Below, in pieces: positions 22,586 to 30,228 of a stretch of DNA of 64,000 nucleotides. Source of the stretch: JBBTTE01 sp038064375. GTDB taxonomy: Bacteria; Patescibacteriota; Saccharimonadia; Saccharimonadales; UBA4665. The stretch's first letter is position 1. Every line of letters starts with the position of its first letter. Both the position numbers and the translations under genes were made by a program. The stretch covers positions 558,001 to 622,000 of the forward strand of contig JBBTTF010000001.1 in assembly GCA_038064375.1 (NCBI GenBank), read 5' to 3'. The notes under the pieces are model-generated. The model worked only from the letters and a program-made list of their open reading frames with translations, was not told the DNA's origin and searched no databases.

Positions 22586-24923
22586 GGGCAAATACATAGT
22601 TATTGAGGGCGCAGAAGGTGTCGGTAAGTCTACTCAACTGCAAGAACTTGCCCGACGCTTGCAAGCTGCTGGTCTGCCTGTGCGCACCTTGCGGGAGCCT
22701 GACAGCCAGAGCGACCTGACTGCTCGTGCCATTCGCCAGCTCACACAGGATCCGCGCTACCCAATGAACACTCGTACAGAAGTCTTGCTTTACAACGCCG
22801 CTCGCGCGCAGAGTCTACAAGTTATAAAAGAAAGCGTCGAGCACGGTGTTATCTGCCTAGTTGACCGCAACTACCTGACAACTTTAGCTATTCAGTACTA
22901 TGGTCGAGGCGATGTTCCTGACTACGCAACAATCAACAGCATCATCAACTTTGCGGTTGGTGGAGTTGAGCCTGACCTTTGTATTGTTCTGGACGCCCCT
23001 GTTAATGTTCTTCGTGAACGACTTAGTGATAGATATCACGGCGAGCGTTTTGATAATCTGACCGACGCTTTCTTGGAACGTGTTCGTGCCGGCTACTTAT
23101 GGGAGGCAAAACAACGTAATTTGCCAGTGGTTTTTGCAACTGACGACGCCAATGTTATAGCCGACAATATTTGGAGTTTGGTGTCTAAGGAGCTTGCCAT
23201 CAGAAGCACTAGCAAAGCGACGCCTGTCGCTGAGCCAACTTCTGTCAAGGAGATTATCGAACACAAGCATCTACCAACCGCCACTGATGAGACTAAAGAC
23301 GATACACCAGCCAAAGCCTCAGAGCAAGTGTCTGACGAGCCATTCGTACTAAAGTCTGACGACGGCAACTACACGATTACCGAGGCAGGCAAGCAATACC
23401 TGTCAGAGGCTGTGACTGACGTAGAGGGCGATGTCTACACCTTTACTGACAAGCTTAGTCCTGTCACGATTGCAGCCGCCATGGCTCGTCTCAGTCGCCG
23501 TAGCGATGACATGCGTATTACGATTCTTGATGAATTTGCTGGCAAGGTTGATAAGGATGCGCAGCTTTTGCAGCGAGTCATTACGGCTTATGGCGACGAC
23601 TCAGTTCAGCAGCTAGGTGGTCTTCATGTGGTCGTAGAGAATGCCTCCAATCTCCTAACCAAGAAGCTTGAGTGGGGTCGTTTGGCTTCATATCTTGAAC
23701 AATCAACCCGCTACATATACTTTGACCGTAAGGACGCCAACGGCAAGTACCGCTACTACACTCCTGAGCACTTCAAGCCATCCGTTGCCAAGCAATACGA
23801 ACAGGCAATGGATACTATCTTTGATATGTACTCCTCAATGGTGCATCGTCTAACTGACTATGTACGTGCCAACGACAGTACTCCTGAGAAGGAGCGAGAC
23901 ATTGCATGGAAAGGCGCAACACGCGCCCAAGCCTGTGATGCTATCCGTAATGTCTTGCCAGTAGCAACAAAGTCTACTGTCGGCATATTTGCGTCTGGCC
24001 AAGCGCTAGAGAGCCTGATCATGCACTTACTTAGCGACGAGCTTCCAGAAGCTCAAAAGACTGGCCAGAGCCTGCTTGAGCAAGGTCGTAAGATTGTCCC
24101 TATGTTCTTAGAGCGTGCCGATAAGCCTGACAGGGGCGGCGCAACCATTGCTTACCGTGCTAACACTGCCAAAGCCGTCCAGAAGCTTGCCAAGGACTAC
24201 TTACCTGACAGTCATGCTACCGCAGCCACAGAGTCAGTTAATTTGGTCGACTTCTGGCCTAAGAATGAGCTGCTACTTGTTCCTGACATGCTTTATGAGC
24301 ACAGCAACTTGTCACTTGAGCAGCTTCAGTCTAACGTCAACGACTGGCCATATGACCAGAAAGCCGAGGTATTCAAGGCATATATGGGCGAAAGGCTCAA
24401 TCGTCGTCACCGCCCAAGTCGTGCTATCGAAAAGGCTCACTATAGTTGGGATCTAGTATGTGACTATGGCATCTTCCGTGACCTGCAACGCCATCGTATG
24501 GTCGACGATATGAACTGGCAGTTGCTGACTCCACGCTACGGCTACGAAGTACCTAAGCTAGTTGAAGATGCTGGCTTAACAGATCAGTTCGAAGCTTGTT
24601 ACGAGGTAAGCCTGAAGCTTTACGGCTTCTTACATCAAGCTGGATACCCACTAGAAGCTCAATACGCCACATTGCTAGGCCACAAGATGCGCTGGAAGGT
24701 CACTTACAATGCTCGAGAGGCATTCCACCTACACGAGTTACGAACCAGTCCTCAAGGCCACCCAGGGTATCGCAAGCTAGTACTTGAGATGCACGAAAAG
24801 CTAGCAGAGGTTCACCCGCTGCTGGCCGAGGCAATGCAGTTTGTTAATACTGACGAAGACCCAGAGCTAGCCAGACTGGCAGCTGAGCGCTATACCCAGT
24901 TCAAGCTGCAGCAGTTGGGCTAA
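22578..24923 (+). CDS. Thymidylate kinase fused to a double ThyX-like domain
   Basis: A 781-residue protein starting MNRGKYIVIEGAEGVGKSTQ at 22578. Residues 1-210 are a thymidylate kinase (Walker A GAEGVGKST, LVDRNYLTTLAIQYYG). A Glu/Thr/Lys-rich linker (about 215-265) leads to a large C-terminal part that resembles flavin-dependent thymidylate synthase ThyX twice over. The first copy has WGRLASYLEQSTRYIYFD (standard RHRxxS...SxRY with the first RHR changed to WGR). The second has RHRMVDDMNWQLLTPRYG (RHR kept, the later Ser changed to Gln). ThyX methylates dUMP to dTMP, which the kinase domain would phosphorylate to dTDP. The split of motifs suggests that the two copies make a composite active site, but this is inference. 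Confidence 0.85.
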   Translation: MNRGKYIVIEGAEGVGKSTQLQELARRLQAAGLPVRTLREPDSQSDLTARAIRQLTQDPRYPMNTRTEVLLYNAARAQSLQVIKESVEHGVICLVDRNYLTTLAIQYYGRGDVPDYATINSIINFAVGGVEPDLCIVLDAPVNVLRERLSDRYHGERFDNLTDAFLERVRAGYLWEAKQRNLPVVFATDDANVIADNIWSLVSKELAIRSTSKATPVAEPTSVKEIIEHKHLPTATDETKDDTPAKASEQVSDEPFVLKSDDGNYTITEAGKQYLSEAVTDVEGDVYTFTDKLSPVTIAAAMARLSRRSDDMRITILDEFAGKVDKDAQLLQRVITAYGDDSVQQLGGLHVVVENASNLLTKKLEWGRLASYLEQSTRYIYFDRKDANGKYRYYTPEHFKPSVAKQYEQAMDTIFDMYSSMVHRLTDYVRANDSTPEKERDIAWKGATRAQACDAIRNVLPVATKSTVGIFASGQALESLIMHLLSDELPEAQKTGQSLLEQGRKIVPMFLERADKPDRGGATIAYRANTAKAVQKLAKDYLPDSHATAATESVNLVDFWPKNELLLVPDMLYEHSNLSLEQLQSNVNDWPYDQKAEVFKAYMGERLNRRHRPSRAIEKAHYSWDLVCDYGIFRDLQRHRMVDDMNWQLLTPRYGYEVPKLVEDAGLTDQFEACYEVSLKLYGFLHQAGYPLEAQYATLLGHKMRWKVTYNAREAFHLHELRTSPQGHPGYRKLVLEMHEKLAEVHPLLAEAMQFVNTDEDPELARLAAERYTQFKLQQLG

Positions 24924-24928
24924 CCTAA

Positions 24929-25513
24929 CTAAAATTGATTTAGTAAAGTTCCGTCACTCTCAAGGGCAACACGAGCAATAATGAGGCTAGTAAAAGGCGG
25001 CTTATTGATTGTGTAGCCGGGTGTTGTAGGTAGATCAGCCTTGTCGCCGGGCCCAATAGCAAGTACCATAGGCTGCTTCTCGCGCTTTGATGCTCGTCTG
25101 TCTGCATTTTGACTTTTGACAATTTCTGATAGTTGATTTCGTGCAGCTTCAGTCCCCAGACCTACGTCACCGCTAAATGACGCACCCTCAACAATTATCA
25201 GGCCTCTTCTACCCGTTCTCTTGCTAAACTTTCTAATCACGCCACCAAGCTCACGTCCATATACATCGCCATGATCCGTACCCTGAACGCTACCTTCTGC
25301 AGGCAGTCTAAGTGTGCGATCTTCGCTAAAAGCAACTTTCAGGTCTGCCATAAGCCCGTCAACGGGTGCCTCGGGCATGGTTACGATGCCGGCGTTCCTG
25401 AAATTGTGTAGATAAGTAGCAAAGCGCTGCACACGACCAGCGTCGTAGGCGCCGCCAACCAGTCCACCAACTTCGCCAATACTGTTCACTCCTTCTAATC
25501 TGCGCTCAGTCAC
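24929..25513 (-). CDS. Hypothetical protein with strong promoter
   Basis: A 194-residue protein starting at GTG 25513. I choose this start because GAGG lies 6 nt upstream and the frame further up falls in a perfect promoter (25545-25573). It is a soluble, mixed alpha/beta protein, with a Gly-rich motif EVGGLVGGAYDAGRVQRFA near the start and RRGLIIVEGASFSGDVGLGT near residue 120. No family is recognised. It is divergent from the ilvA leader; its stop lies 5 bp from the stop of the Tmk-ThyX gene. Confidence 0.6.
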   Translation of the reverse strand: MTERRLEGVNSIGEVGGLVGGAYDAGRVQRFATYLHNFRNAGIVTMPEAPVDGLMADLKVAFSEDRTLRLPAEGSVQGTDHGDVYGRELGGVIRKFSKRTGRRGLIIVEGASFSGDVGLGTEAARNQLSEIVKSQNADRRASKREKQPMVLAIGPGDKADLPTTPGYTINKPPFTSLIIARVALESDGTLLNQF

Positions 25514-25544
25514 AGTCCACCTCAATAATTTATCTATTACTAAC

Positions 25545-25573
25545 ATTATAACCGTTAACTCAATAAATGTCAA
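25545..25573 (-). promoter_or_regulatory. Consensus sigma-70-type promoter (leftward)
   Basis: On the minus strand: TTGACA at 25573-25568, exactly 17 bp, TATAAT at 25550-25545. Both boxes are perfect. It drives the hypothetical gene starting at 25513 and lies back to back with the ilvA leader promoter (25582-25610), 8 bp apart. Confidence 0.9.
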
Positions 25574-25581
25574 TAGGGGTG

Positions 25582-25610
25582 TTGACAACACGCTATAGCT
25601 GTGTGAATAT
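25582..25610 (+). promoter_or_regulatory. Promoter of the ilvA leader
   Basis: TTGACA at 25582-25587, 17-bp spacer, GAATAT at 25605-25610 (weak box but preceded by TGT, an extended -10). It ends 7 nt before ATG 25618, matching the leaderless spacing at other genes here. A short palindrome GTGTTGACAACAC (25579-25591) overlaps the -35 and could be an operator. Confidence 0.55.
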
Positions 25611-25665
25611 GAAATTGATGTATAAAAAGCAGGTGATTGTCAAGATTATTAATTCCCCTAGTTAG
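25609..25665 (+). CDS. Ile/Val-rich leader peptide of ilvA
   Basis: A frame of up to 18 residues (ATG 25609 or 25618) with the run KQVIVKIIN near its end: codons GTG, ATT, GTC, AAG, ATT, ATT at 25633-25650. It stops with TAG at 25663-25665, then comes an antiterminator and a terminator, then a small gene and ilvA (threonine deaminase, first step of isoleucine synthesis). Three Ile codons and two Val codons in such a short frame are the expected control codons for ilv attenuation. If the mRNA is leaderless, the peptide begins at ATG 25618 (15 residues). Confidence 0.7.
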   Translation: MKLMYKKQVIVKIINSPS

Positions 25666-25716
25666 CGGGTCAGCTTAGTGCATTCAAGAATAAGCAGCCC
25701 CGCCAAGGGGCTTTTT
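25665..25716 (+). terminator. Attenuator upstream of ilvA
   Basis: The terminator stem is AGCCCC (25696-25701), loop GCCAA, GGGGCT (25707-25712) and a T run to 25716. The competing arm GCGGGTCAGCTTA at 25665-25677 starts at the last base of the leader stop codon and can pair with TAAGCAGCCCCGC at 25691-25703 with 11 of 13 positions matching. A ribosome stalled at the Ile codons leaves this arm free; a ribosome at the stop covers it and lets the terminator form. Confidence 0.7.
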
Positions 25717-25733
25717 AATTACAAAGAGGAAAT

Positions 25734-25964
25734 ATGGCGTACAGAGAAACAAAGCAGTATGAGACTCCGAGTGGTGGCTACCGTACTCCAAAGAGCATCG
25801 AGGGCCTCTTTAAGATGGCGGAGATGAATGTTGCTGAAGTAGATTTGGCTGCGCTCAGCAGTAAGCCCCCCGAGCAAGTAATTGCAGATTCTCTGCGGTT
25901 TCGTGCTCAAAGGCAGCATAGCGTTGAGCAAGCATCTGCCCATAGCCCAGACCGTAGAATTTGA
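25734..25964 (+). CDS. Small hypothetical protein between ilv attenuator and ilvA
   Basis: A 76-residue protein from ATG 25734 with AGAGGAAAT as ribosome site. It begins MAYRETKQYETPSGGYRTP and is charged and helical afterwards (SIEGLFKMAEMNVAEVDLAALS). There is no Cys and no membrane segment. No family is recognised. As with the 84-residue protein at 1828, it is the first gene after an amino-acid attenuator, so it should be made when the amino acid is scarce. Its stop is 20 bp before the proposed ilvA start. Confidence 0.65.
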   Translation: MAYRETKQYETPSGGYRTPKSIEGLFKMAEMNVAEVDLAALSSKPPEQVIADSLRFRAQRQHSVEQASAHSPDRRI

Positions 25965-25984
25965 TTAAGTAAAGAGGTAAAAGT

Positions 25985-27487
25985 ATTAAGTCTCAGAAGG
26001 CCTATAGTTCTATTGTCTATGATGTTGCGGTCAAAACGCCGCTTGAGACTGCGCGGACTCTGTCTGATCAGCTAGGGTTTAAGGTCCTACTCAAGCGTGA
26101 AGACCTCCAGCCGGTGCATTCTTTTAAGTTGCGCGGAGCTTACAATAAAATATCCCAACTCGACTCCGCTCAAAAGGCCAAAGGCGTGATTGCTGCTAGT
26201 GCTGGCAATCATGCTCAAGGCGTGGCCCTAAGTGCTCAAAAGCTGGGCATATCAGCCCTTATAGTCATGCCCAAGACGACGCCAAGTATCAAAGTGGACG
26301 CTGTTAAGTCATTTGGGGCTGAAGTCGTGCTAGAAGGTGATAATTACTCAGAAGCCTACGAGCACTGCCAAAAGCTAATGAAAACGGAGGGAAGAGTCTT
26401 TGTTCATCCATTTGACGATCCGCTAGTGATAGCCGGCCAAGGCACTATTGCCCAAGAGATTCTATACCAAAACTCAGATGTGACACACATCATGGTACCT
26501 GTTGGCGGCGGTGGTTTGATTGCCGGCATCGCTGAGTACGTTAAGTCTGTAAGGCCTGAGGTTGAGATTATAGGTGTTGAGCCTGTTGACAGCGCGGCTA
26601 TGCACGATTCGCTAAGGCACGGTGAGCGCGTAGTTTTGGACCATGTCGGAATATTTGCTGATGGCGTCGCCGTTAAGCAAGTCGGGGAGCTAACCTACGC
26701 AATCGCCAAAAAGCATGTTAACAAAGTTGTGACAGTAGATAATGACCATATATGTGCCGCCATTAAGAGCATATTCCTAGAGACACGCAGCATTGTGGAG
26801 CCAGCTGGAGCCCTATCTGTCGCAGGAACCCAGCTACTAGCCAGCCAGAAGGCACTACCCAAAGATTCGGTTGTGGTCGCAATTTGTTCGGGTGCAAATA
26901 TGAGCTTTGAACGTTTGCAGTTTATCGCCGAAAGGACATTGCTAGGCGACGGGCAGGAGGCCTTGTTTGCAGTTCGTTTGCCAGAGGTAGCTGGGGCGCT
27001 CAGCAAGTTCTGTACCTCAGTTGTTGACGGTTTTGCAATAACGGAATTCAACTATCGTCTGCACAGCCGTACCGAAGCCTATATCTTTGTTGGGATTGGT
27101 ATCAAGAGCGATAAGGATAAAAAAGCCTTTATAGCACGCCTCAATGACCGTGACTACGCATACCAAGACTTGTCTTTGGATGATCTGGCCAAAGAACATG
27201 TCAGACATATGATTGGCGGGGTCAGTGACAAGGTGCACAACGAAGCGCTATACGAAGTCCTGATACCTGAGCGACCAAAAGCTCTAAGCGACTTTTTGGA
27301 CAAGCTAGGTGGCCAATGGAACATAAGTCTGTTTCATTACAGGGGCCAAGGTGGTGATCAAGGTAGTGTTCTGATCGGTTTTGAGGCGCATGACGTCACA
27401 AAGCTAGAAGCTAGTCTGGCTAAAACCGGCTATGAATTTCAAAGTGCCGACTCCAAGGCGCTTGAACTATTCATTCAGCCTACCTAA
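25985..27487 (+). CDS. ilvA: Threonine deaminase (biosynthetic type), ATT start
   Basis: The conserved N terminus (YSSIVYDVAVKTPLETARTL, KREDLQPVHSFKLRGAYN with the PLP lysine) is in frame from 25985, but no ATG, GTG or TTG precedes it before a stop at 25970. The best start is ATT 25985, 7 nt after AGAGGT, giving 500 residues. The catalytic domain has the VGGGGLIAGIA phosphate loop. The C terminus (about 320-500) carries two ACT-like regulatory domains, as in isoleucine-inhibited biosynthetic enzymes. It converts Thr to 2-oxobutanoate. The gene lies behind the Ile/Val attenuator. An ATG-less start could be a rare codon or a sequence error. Confidence 0.88.
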   Translation: MKSQKAYSSIVYDVAVKTPLETARTLSDQLGFKVLLKREDLQPVHSFKLRGAYNKISQLDSAQKAKGVIAASAGNHAQGVALSAQKLGISALIVMPKTTPSIKVDAVKSFGAEVVLEGDNYSEAYEHCQKLMKTEGRVFVHPFDDPLVIAGQGTIAQEILYQNSDVTHIMVPVGGGGLIAGIAEYVKSVRPEVEIIGVEPVDSAAMHDSLRHGERVVLDHVGIFADGVAVKQVGELTYAIAKKHVNKVVTVDNDHICAAIKSIFLETRSIVEPAGALSVAGTQLLASQKALPKDSVVVAICSGANMSFERLQFIAERTLLGDGQEALFAVRLPEVAGALSKFCTSVVDGFAITEFNYRLHSRTEAYIFVGIGIKSDKDKKAFIARLNDRDYAYQDLSLDDLAKEHVRHMIGGVSDKVHNEALYEVLIPERPKALSDFLDKLGGQWNISLFHYRGQGGDQGSVLIGFEAHDVTKLEASLAKTGYEFQSADSKALELFIQPT

Positions 27488-27491
27488 CCCC

Positions 27492-27520
27492 TTGACGACA
27501 GGTGTATAATCGAGTAGAAT
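27492..27520 (+). promoter_or_regulatory. rplJ-rplL promoter
   Basis: TTGACG (27492-27497), 17-bp spacer, TAGAAT (27515-27520). A TATAAT at 27505-27510 has no suitable -35. The long leader that follows fits the L10 operon. Confidence 0.65.
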
Positions 27521-27529
27521 AACAGGTAT

Positions 27530-27655
27530 AGTTGCCACAGACAGCGACGGTTTCCGCAGCGAAAGCCAAGAAACTTGATAAGGTCGCCGAGGTACAAACA
27601 ATCTATTTAAGGTAGTTTGAACGTCTTTGGTTAACAGATTCCAAAGGCGTTTTTG
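27530..27655 (+). promoter_or_regulatory. L10 ribosomal-protein leader with internal terminator
   Basis: The 5' region of rplJ contains the CGACGGTTTCCGCAGCGAAA and GGTCGCCGAGGT-type sequence of the L10 leader (binding site of the L10-L12 complex, established in many bacteria). Downstream is an 11-bp hairpin AACGTCTTTGG (27620-27630)/CCAAAGGCGTT (27641-27651) with one G-U and a T run, a terminator that could be controlled by L10 binding. rplJ starts 71 bp later. Confidence 0.7.
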
Positions 27656-27725
27656 TTTGGCAACGAAGTAAAGCACGGTCGATAGTTTTACGAAGTAATC
27701 TGTAAGTAATTTGGAGAAAATTACA

Positions 27726-28250
27726 ATGGCACTAACCAAAAACGAGAAGCAAGACGTAATTAAAGAGGTTTCTGACTTGCTCAGCGCTTCTAAGATGACC
27801 GTCGTTGCCAAGTACGAAGGTACTGGCGTTAAGGCCCTACAAGCCCTACGTCGTGATGCCAAAGCTAACGGAACTAAGGTAAAGGTCGTCAAGAACCGTC
27901 TCGTTATCCAAGCCATCAAGGCCACCGATAACGTTAAGGATGTTGACACTAGCGCCTTAGAAGGCATGCTTATCTACGCTTTTAACAGCGATGACGAAGT
28001 AGCGCCCGCCCAAAGCTTGCACACTTTTGCCAAGACTAACCCAACATTTCAGTTTGTTGGAGCTATTAGCGCTGATGGCCAGTTCATCGACGCTGAAAGT
28101 GTTAAGGCACTTGCGGTACTACCAAGCAAGGAACAACTGATCGCCGGTCTAATCAATACCCTCAACGCGCCTGTTAACGGTGTCATGAGCGGTCTTACCG
28201 GCAACCTCCACGGCCTATTACAAGGTCTGGAAGCTAAGGCAACTAACTAA
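27726..28250 (+). CDS. rplJ: 50S ribosomal protein L10
   Basis: A 174-residue protein; ATG 27726 (MALTKNEKQDVIKEVSD) is preferred over an earlier ATG-like codon since GGAG lies 9 nt upstream. The globular N-terminal domain has LQALRRDAKANGTKVKVVKN typical of L10, and the C-terminal helix (GNLHGLLQGLEAKATN) binds L7/L12 dimers. It forms the base of the ribosomal stalk. rplL follows 22 bp later. Confidence 0.96.
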   Translation: MALTKNEKQDVIKEVSDLLSASKMTVVAKYEGTGVKALQALRRDAKANGTKVKVVKNRLVIQAIKATDNVKDVDTSALEGMLIYAFNSDDEVAPAQSLHTFAKTNPTFQFVGAISADGQFIDAESVKALAVLPSKEQLIAGLINTLNAPVNGVMSGLTGNLHGLLQGLEAKATN

Positions 28251-28272
28251 CCTCACGAAGGAGAACTAACAA

Positions 28273-28653
28273 ATGGCAACTGATTTAAAGAAAATCGCAG
28301 AACAGCTTGTTGGACTTACTGTACTAGAAGTCAACGAGCTCGGAACTATCCTAAAAGACGAGTACGGCATTGAGCCTGCGGCTGCAGCCGTAGCTGTTGC
28401 TGCTGCTCCAGCTGGTGGCGAAGCCGCTGCTGCTGACGAAAAGAGCGAATACGACGTAATCCTTAAGGATGCGGGCGCTCAAAAGGTCGCTGTTATTAAG
28501 GCTGTTAAGGACCTAACTGGTCTTGGTCTTGGTGAAGCGAAGGCAATCGTAGACGGTGCTCCAAAGCCTGTTCTAGAGAAAGCCAAGAAGGAAGACGCTG
28601 ACGCTGCTAAGACTGCTCTAGAAGCAGCTGGCGCAACAGTTGAACTAGCCTAA
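28273..28653 (+). CDS. rplL: 50S ribosomal protein L7/L12
   Basis: A 126-residue protein: N-terminal dimerisation helices (LKKIAEQLVGLTVLEVNEL), an Ala-rich hinge (residues about 37-55) and the C-terminal domain EYDVILKDAGAQKVAVIKAV ... LTGLGLGEAKAIVDGAPKPV, which recruits translation factors. An intrinsic terminator follows at 28674. Confidence 0.97.
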   Translation: MATDLKKIAEQLVGLTVLEVNELGTILKDEYGIEPAAAAVAVAAAPAGGEAAAADEKSEYDVILKDAGAQKVAVIKAVKDLTGLGLGEAKAIVDGAPKPVLEKAKKEDADAAKTALEAAGATVELA

Positions 28654-28673
28654 TAACTAGTCCTTCAACTATT

Positions 28674-28705
28674 AGCACGATGTCTTAACTGGCATCGTGC
28701 TTTTG
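28674..28705 (+). terminator. Terminator of rplJL
   Basis: A perfect 9-bp stem AGCACGATG (28674-28682)/CATCGTGCT (28693-28701) with a 10-nt loop and a T run, 20 bp after the rplL stop. Confidence 0.9.
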
Positions 28706-28738
28706 TTTTAGCGCGCGTCGTGTACTAAGCTTTGTTCT

Positions 28739-29536
28739 ATGACCAACACGCGCGTACCAAGAAATCACTTTAGAATTGATGGCCAAATCGCAGGTAGTGA
28801 GAAGCTATTTCTTGCTTTTAGCGAAGCCAACGAACAACCTTTTATGGTCGGCGATTTTAATACCCACACGACTACAGAAGGCAGGCTTGGTCTTCCTTTT
28901 TTTGTATTTCAACATCTGGGTAGAACTATTACCGATCAGACCGTACTGTGGTTACCGGATGGCTTTGCAGCGGGGATCGATGACAGGGCTACAGTCGATA
29001 AACAGCAGCCCTCCGATCAATTGAGTGGGTTCATTGCTAGAAAACGAACTGTTCTACAAGATACAAGATTTGAGCTGCCTATTGTCACTGGAGATGACGG
29101 ACAAGAGGGTGTTTCAATAATGGGCATACTAGAAGCTGCAACCTGTATAGATAGACACTTAAAGCCTGTTGAAGCTTGGCTCCACACTCAACATGACCAA
29201 GCATTTAAAAACGCCGATCCAATTAAGATAGGTGGAGTGCTGGTTAAGGTGCCTCAACGCACAATGGTGACTAATGACGGCGCAGAGACCAAATTATCTA
29301 GGTATGAACATAAAGCTCTTTTAGTTCTTGCAGAAAACCCAAATAACGTTTGCAGTAACGAGGACTTTGCAAAAAGAATTCTAAAACTCAACCGAATACG
29401 CCCAAATGACCTAGGCGAAATAATATCAAGAGTTCAGAGAAAGCTCGATTTAGTAGATTCAAAACTAGTGGTCACTAAAAGTGAGCTTGATTCTGGGGTC
29501 GGGTATACGATTCATACTGAAGACCAAGCTGAATAG
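28739..29536 (+). CDS. Protein with C-terminal winged-helix (OmpR-like) domain
   Basis: A 265-residue protein. Residues about 1-165 are of unknown fold and contain no receiver aspartate pattern. Residues about 185-260 resemble the OmpR/PhoB DNA-binding domain: LSRYEHKALLVLAENPNNVCSNEDFA, then RVQRKLDLVDSKLVVTKSELDS and GVGYTIH, where the YTI wing ends. It may be a transcription factor with an atypical sensory part. It is monocistronic between the rplJL terminator and a terminator at 29533. Confidence 0.6.
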   Translation: MTNTRVPRNHFRIDGQIAGSEKLFLAFSEANEQPFMVGDFNTHTTTEGRLGLPFFVFQHLGRTITDQTVLWLPDGFAAGIDDRATVDKQQPSDQLSGFIARKRTVLQDTRFELPIVTGDDGQEGVSIMGILEAATCIDRHLKPVEAWLHTQHDQAFKNADPIKIGGVLVKVPQRTMVTNDGAETKLSRYEHKALLVLAENPNNVCSNEDFAKRILKLNRIRPNDLGEIISRVQRKLDLVDSKLVVTKSELDSGVGYTIHTEDQAE

Positions 29537-29566
29537 TAGCTTATCCACAGGCTACTATATTTTTTT
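29533..29566 (+). terminator. Terminator of the winged-helix gene
   Basis: Stem ATAGTAGC (29533-29540)/GCTACTAT (29551-29558), loop TTATCCACAG and a run of T to 29566. The stop codon of the gene lies within the left arm, and the -35 of the next promoter overlaps the T run. Confidence 0.85.
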
Positions 29567-29593
29567 GACACAACTGGAGCTACGTGATATTTT
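29565..29593 (+). promoter_or_regulatory. Promoter for the gene at 29639
   Basis: TTGACA (29565-29570), 17-bp spacer, TATTTT (29588-29593). AAGGAGG follows at 29595-29601, but 38 nt before the ATG, so the near ribosome site is GAGAGAC. Confidence 0.7.
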
Positions 29594-29638
29594 AAGGAGG
29601 ATAGTGTACCAATAAACACTGACAAGAGAGACAGAAAT

Positions 29639-30148
29639 ATGCCGGATGTACCAGATAAGCAAGTCAAAAGACTACGAGCTTTAATCCAAGAAGCAGAAAC
29701 TAGCCTAGCTGCAGCCACTGAGCTGCTTATTAGCCTTGTCGGCGATGATGACAAGGTTGCACCTGTTGCGCGCGAAGATACCTTAGGCAAAGTTATCGAA
29801 GGTGTTTTTGACGGCCAAAACATGGTTGGCTCAGACAGCAAGACCTACCCAGTGCCGGCTAACTACGCCAGCAAGTCAAAGCTAGTTCAAGGAGATATTC
29901 TCAAGCTAACTATTGCCGAAGACGGCGCGTTCTTATACAAGCAAATTGGTCCAATACCTCGCAAGCAAGTTGTCGGCACTCTTATTCTTGAGAATGGCCA
30001 CTACTTTGTAGATGTAAATGGCAAAAAGCTACGTGTGCTACTAGCCAGCGTGACCTACTTTAAGGCTAAGCCTGGTGATCAGGTTAGCGTTAACGTTCCA
30101 GAAGATGACTCAGCTGCCGAGTGGGCCGCGCTCGAAGCCGCTCTATAA
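29639..30148 (+). CDS. Conserved-looking hypothetical protein with OB-like beta region
   Basis: A 169-residue protein. Residues 1-40 form a predicted coiled helix (KQVKRLRALIQEAETSLAAATELL). From about 50 it is beta-rich: GKVIEGVFDGQNMVGSDSKT, KLVQGDILKLTIAEDGAFLY, KQVVGTLILENGHYFVDVNG, then an acidic tail ending AAEWAALEAAL. A nucleic-acid- or ligand-binding beta-barrel is possible. I do not recognise a named family. It precedes dnaX but has its own promoter and dnaX seems to have another (TATAAT 9 nt before its ATG). Confidence 0.65.
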   Translation: MPDVPDKQVKRLRALIQEAETSLAAATELLISLVGDDDKVAPVAREDTLGKVIEGVFDGQNMVGSDSKTYPVPANYASKSKLVQGDILKLTIAEDGAFLYKQIGPIPRKQVVGTLILENGHYFVDVNGKKLRVLLASVTYFKAKPGDQVSVNVPEDDSAAEWAALEAAL

Positions 30149-30228
30149 ACATTCTTTGCACAGTTTCGCCACAACTAATCAATAAGCACAACACTACGGC
30201 TTGTAAAAGCTAGTATAATAGATCTTCT

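Noticed and set aside
25920..26115. Frameshift or sequence loss as the reason that ilvA lacks an ATG
   Set aside because: The conserved residues are continuous from 25985, and a good ribosome site precedes the ATT, so no second frame is needed. A base-calling error at 25985-25987 is still possible.
27492..27510. TTGACG with TATAAT as the rplJ promoter
   Set aside because: The spacer would be only 7 bp; TAGAAT at 27515 gives a proper 17 bp.
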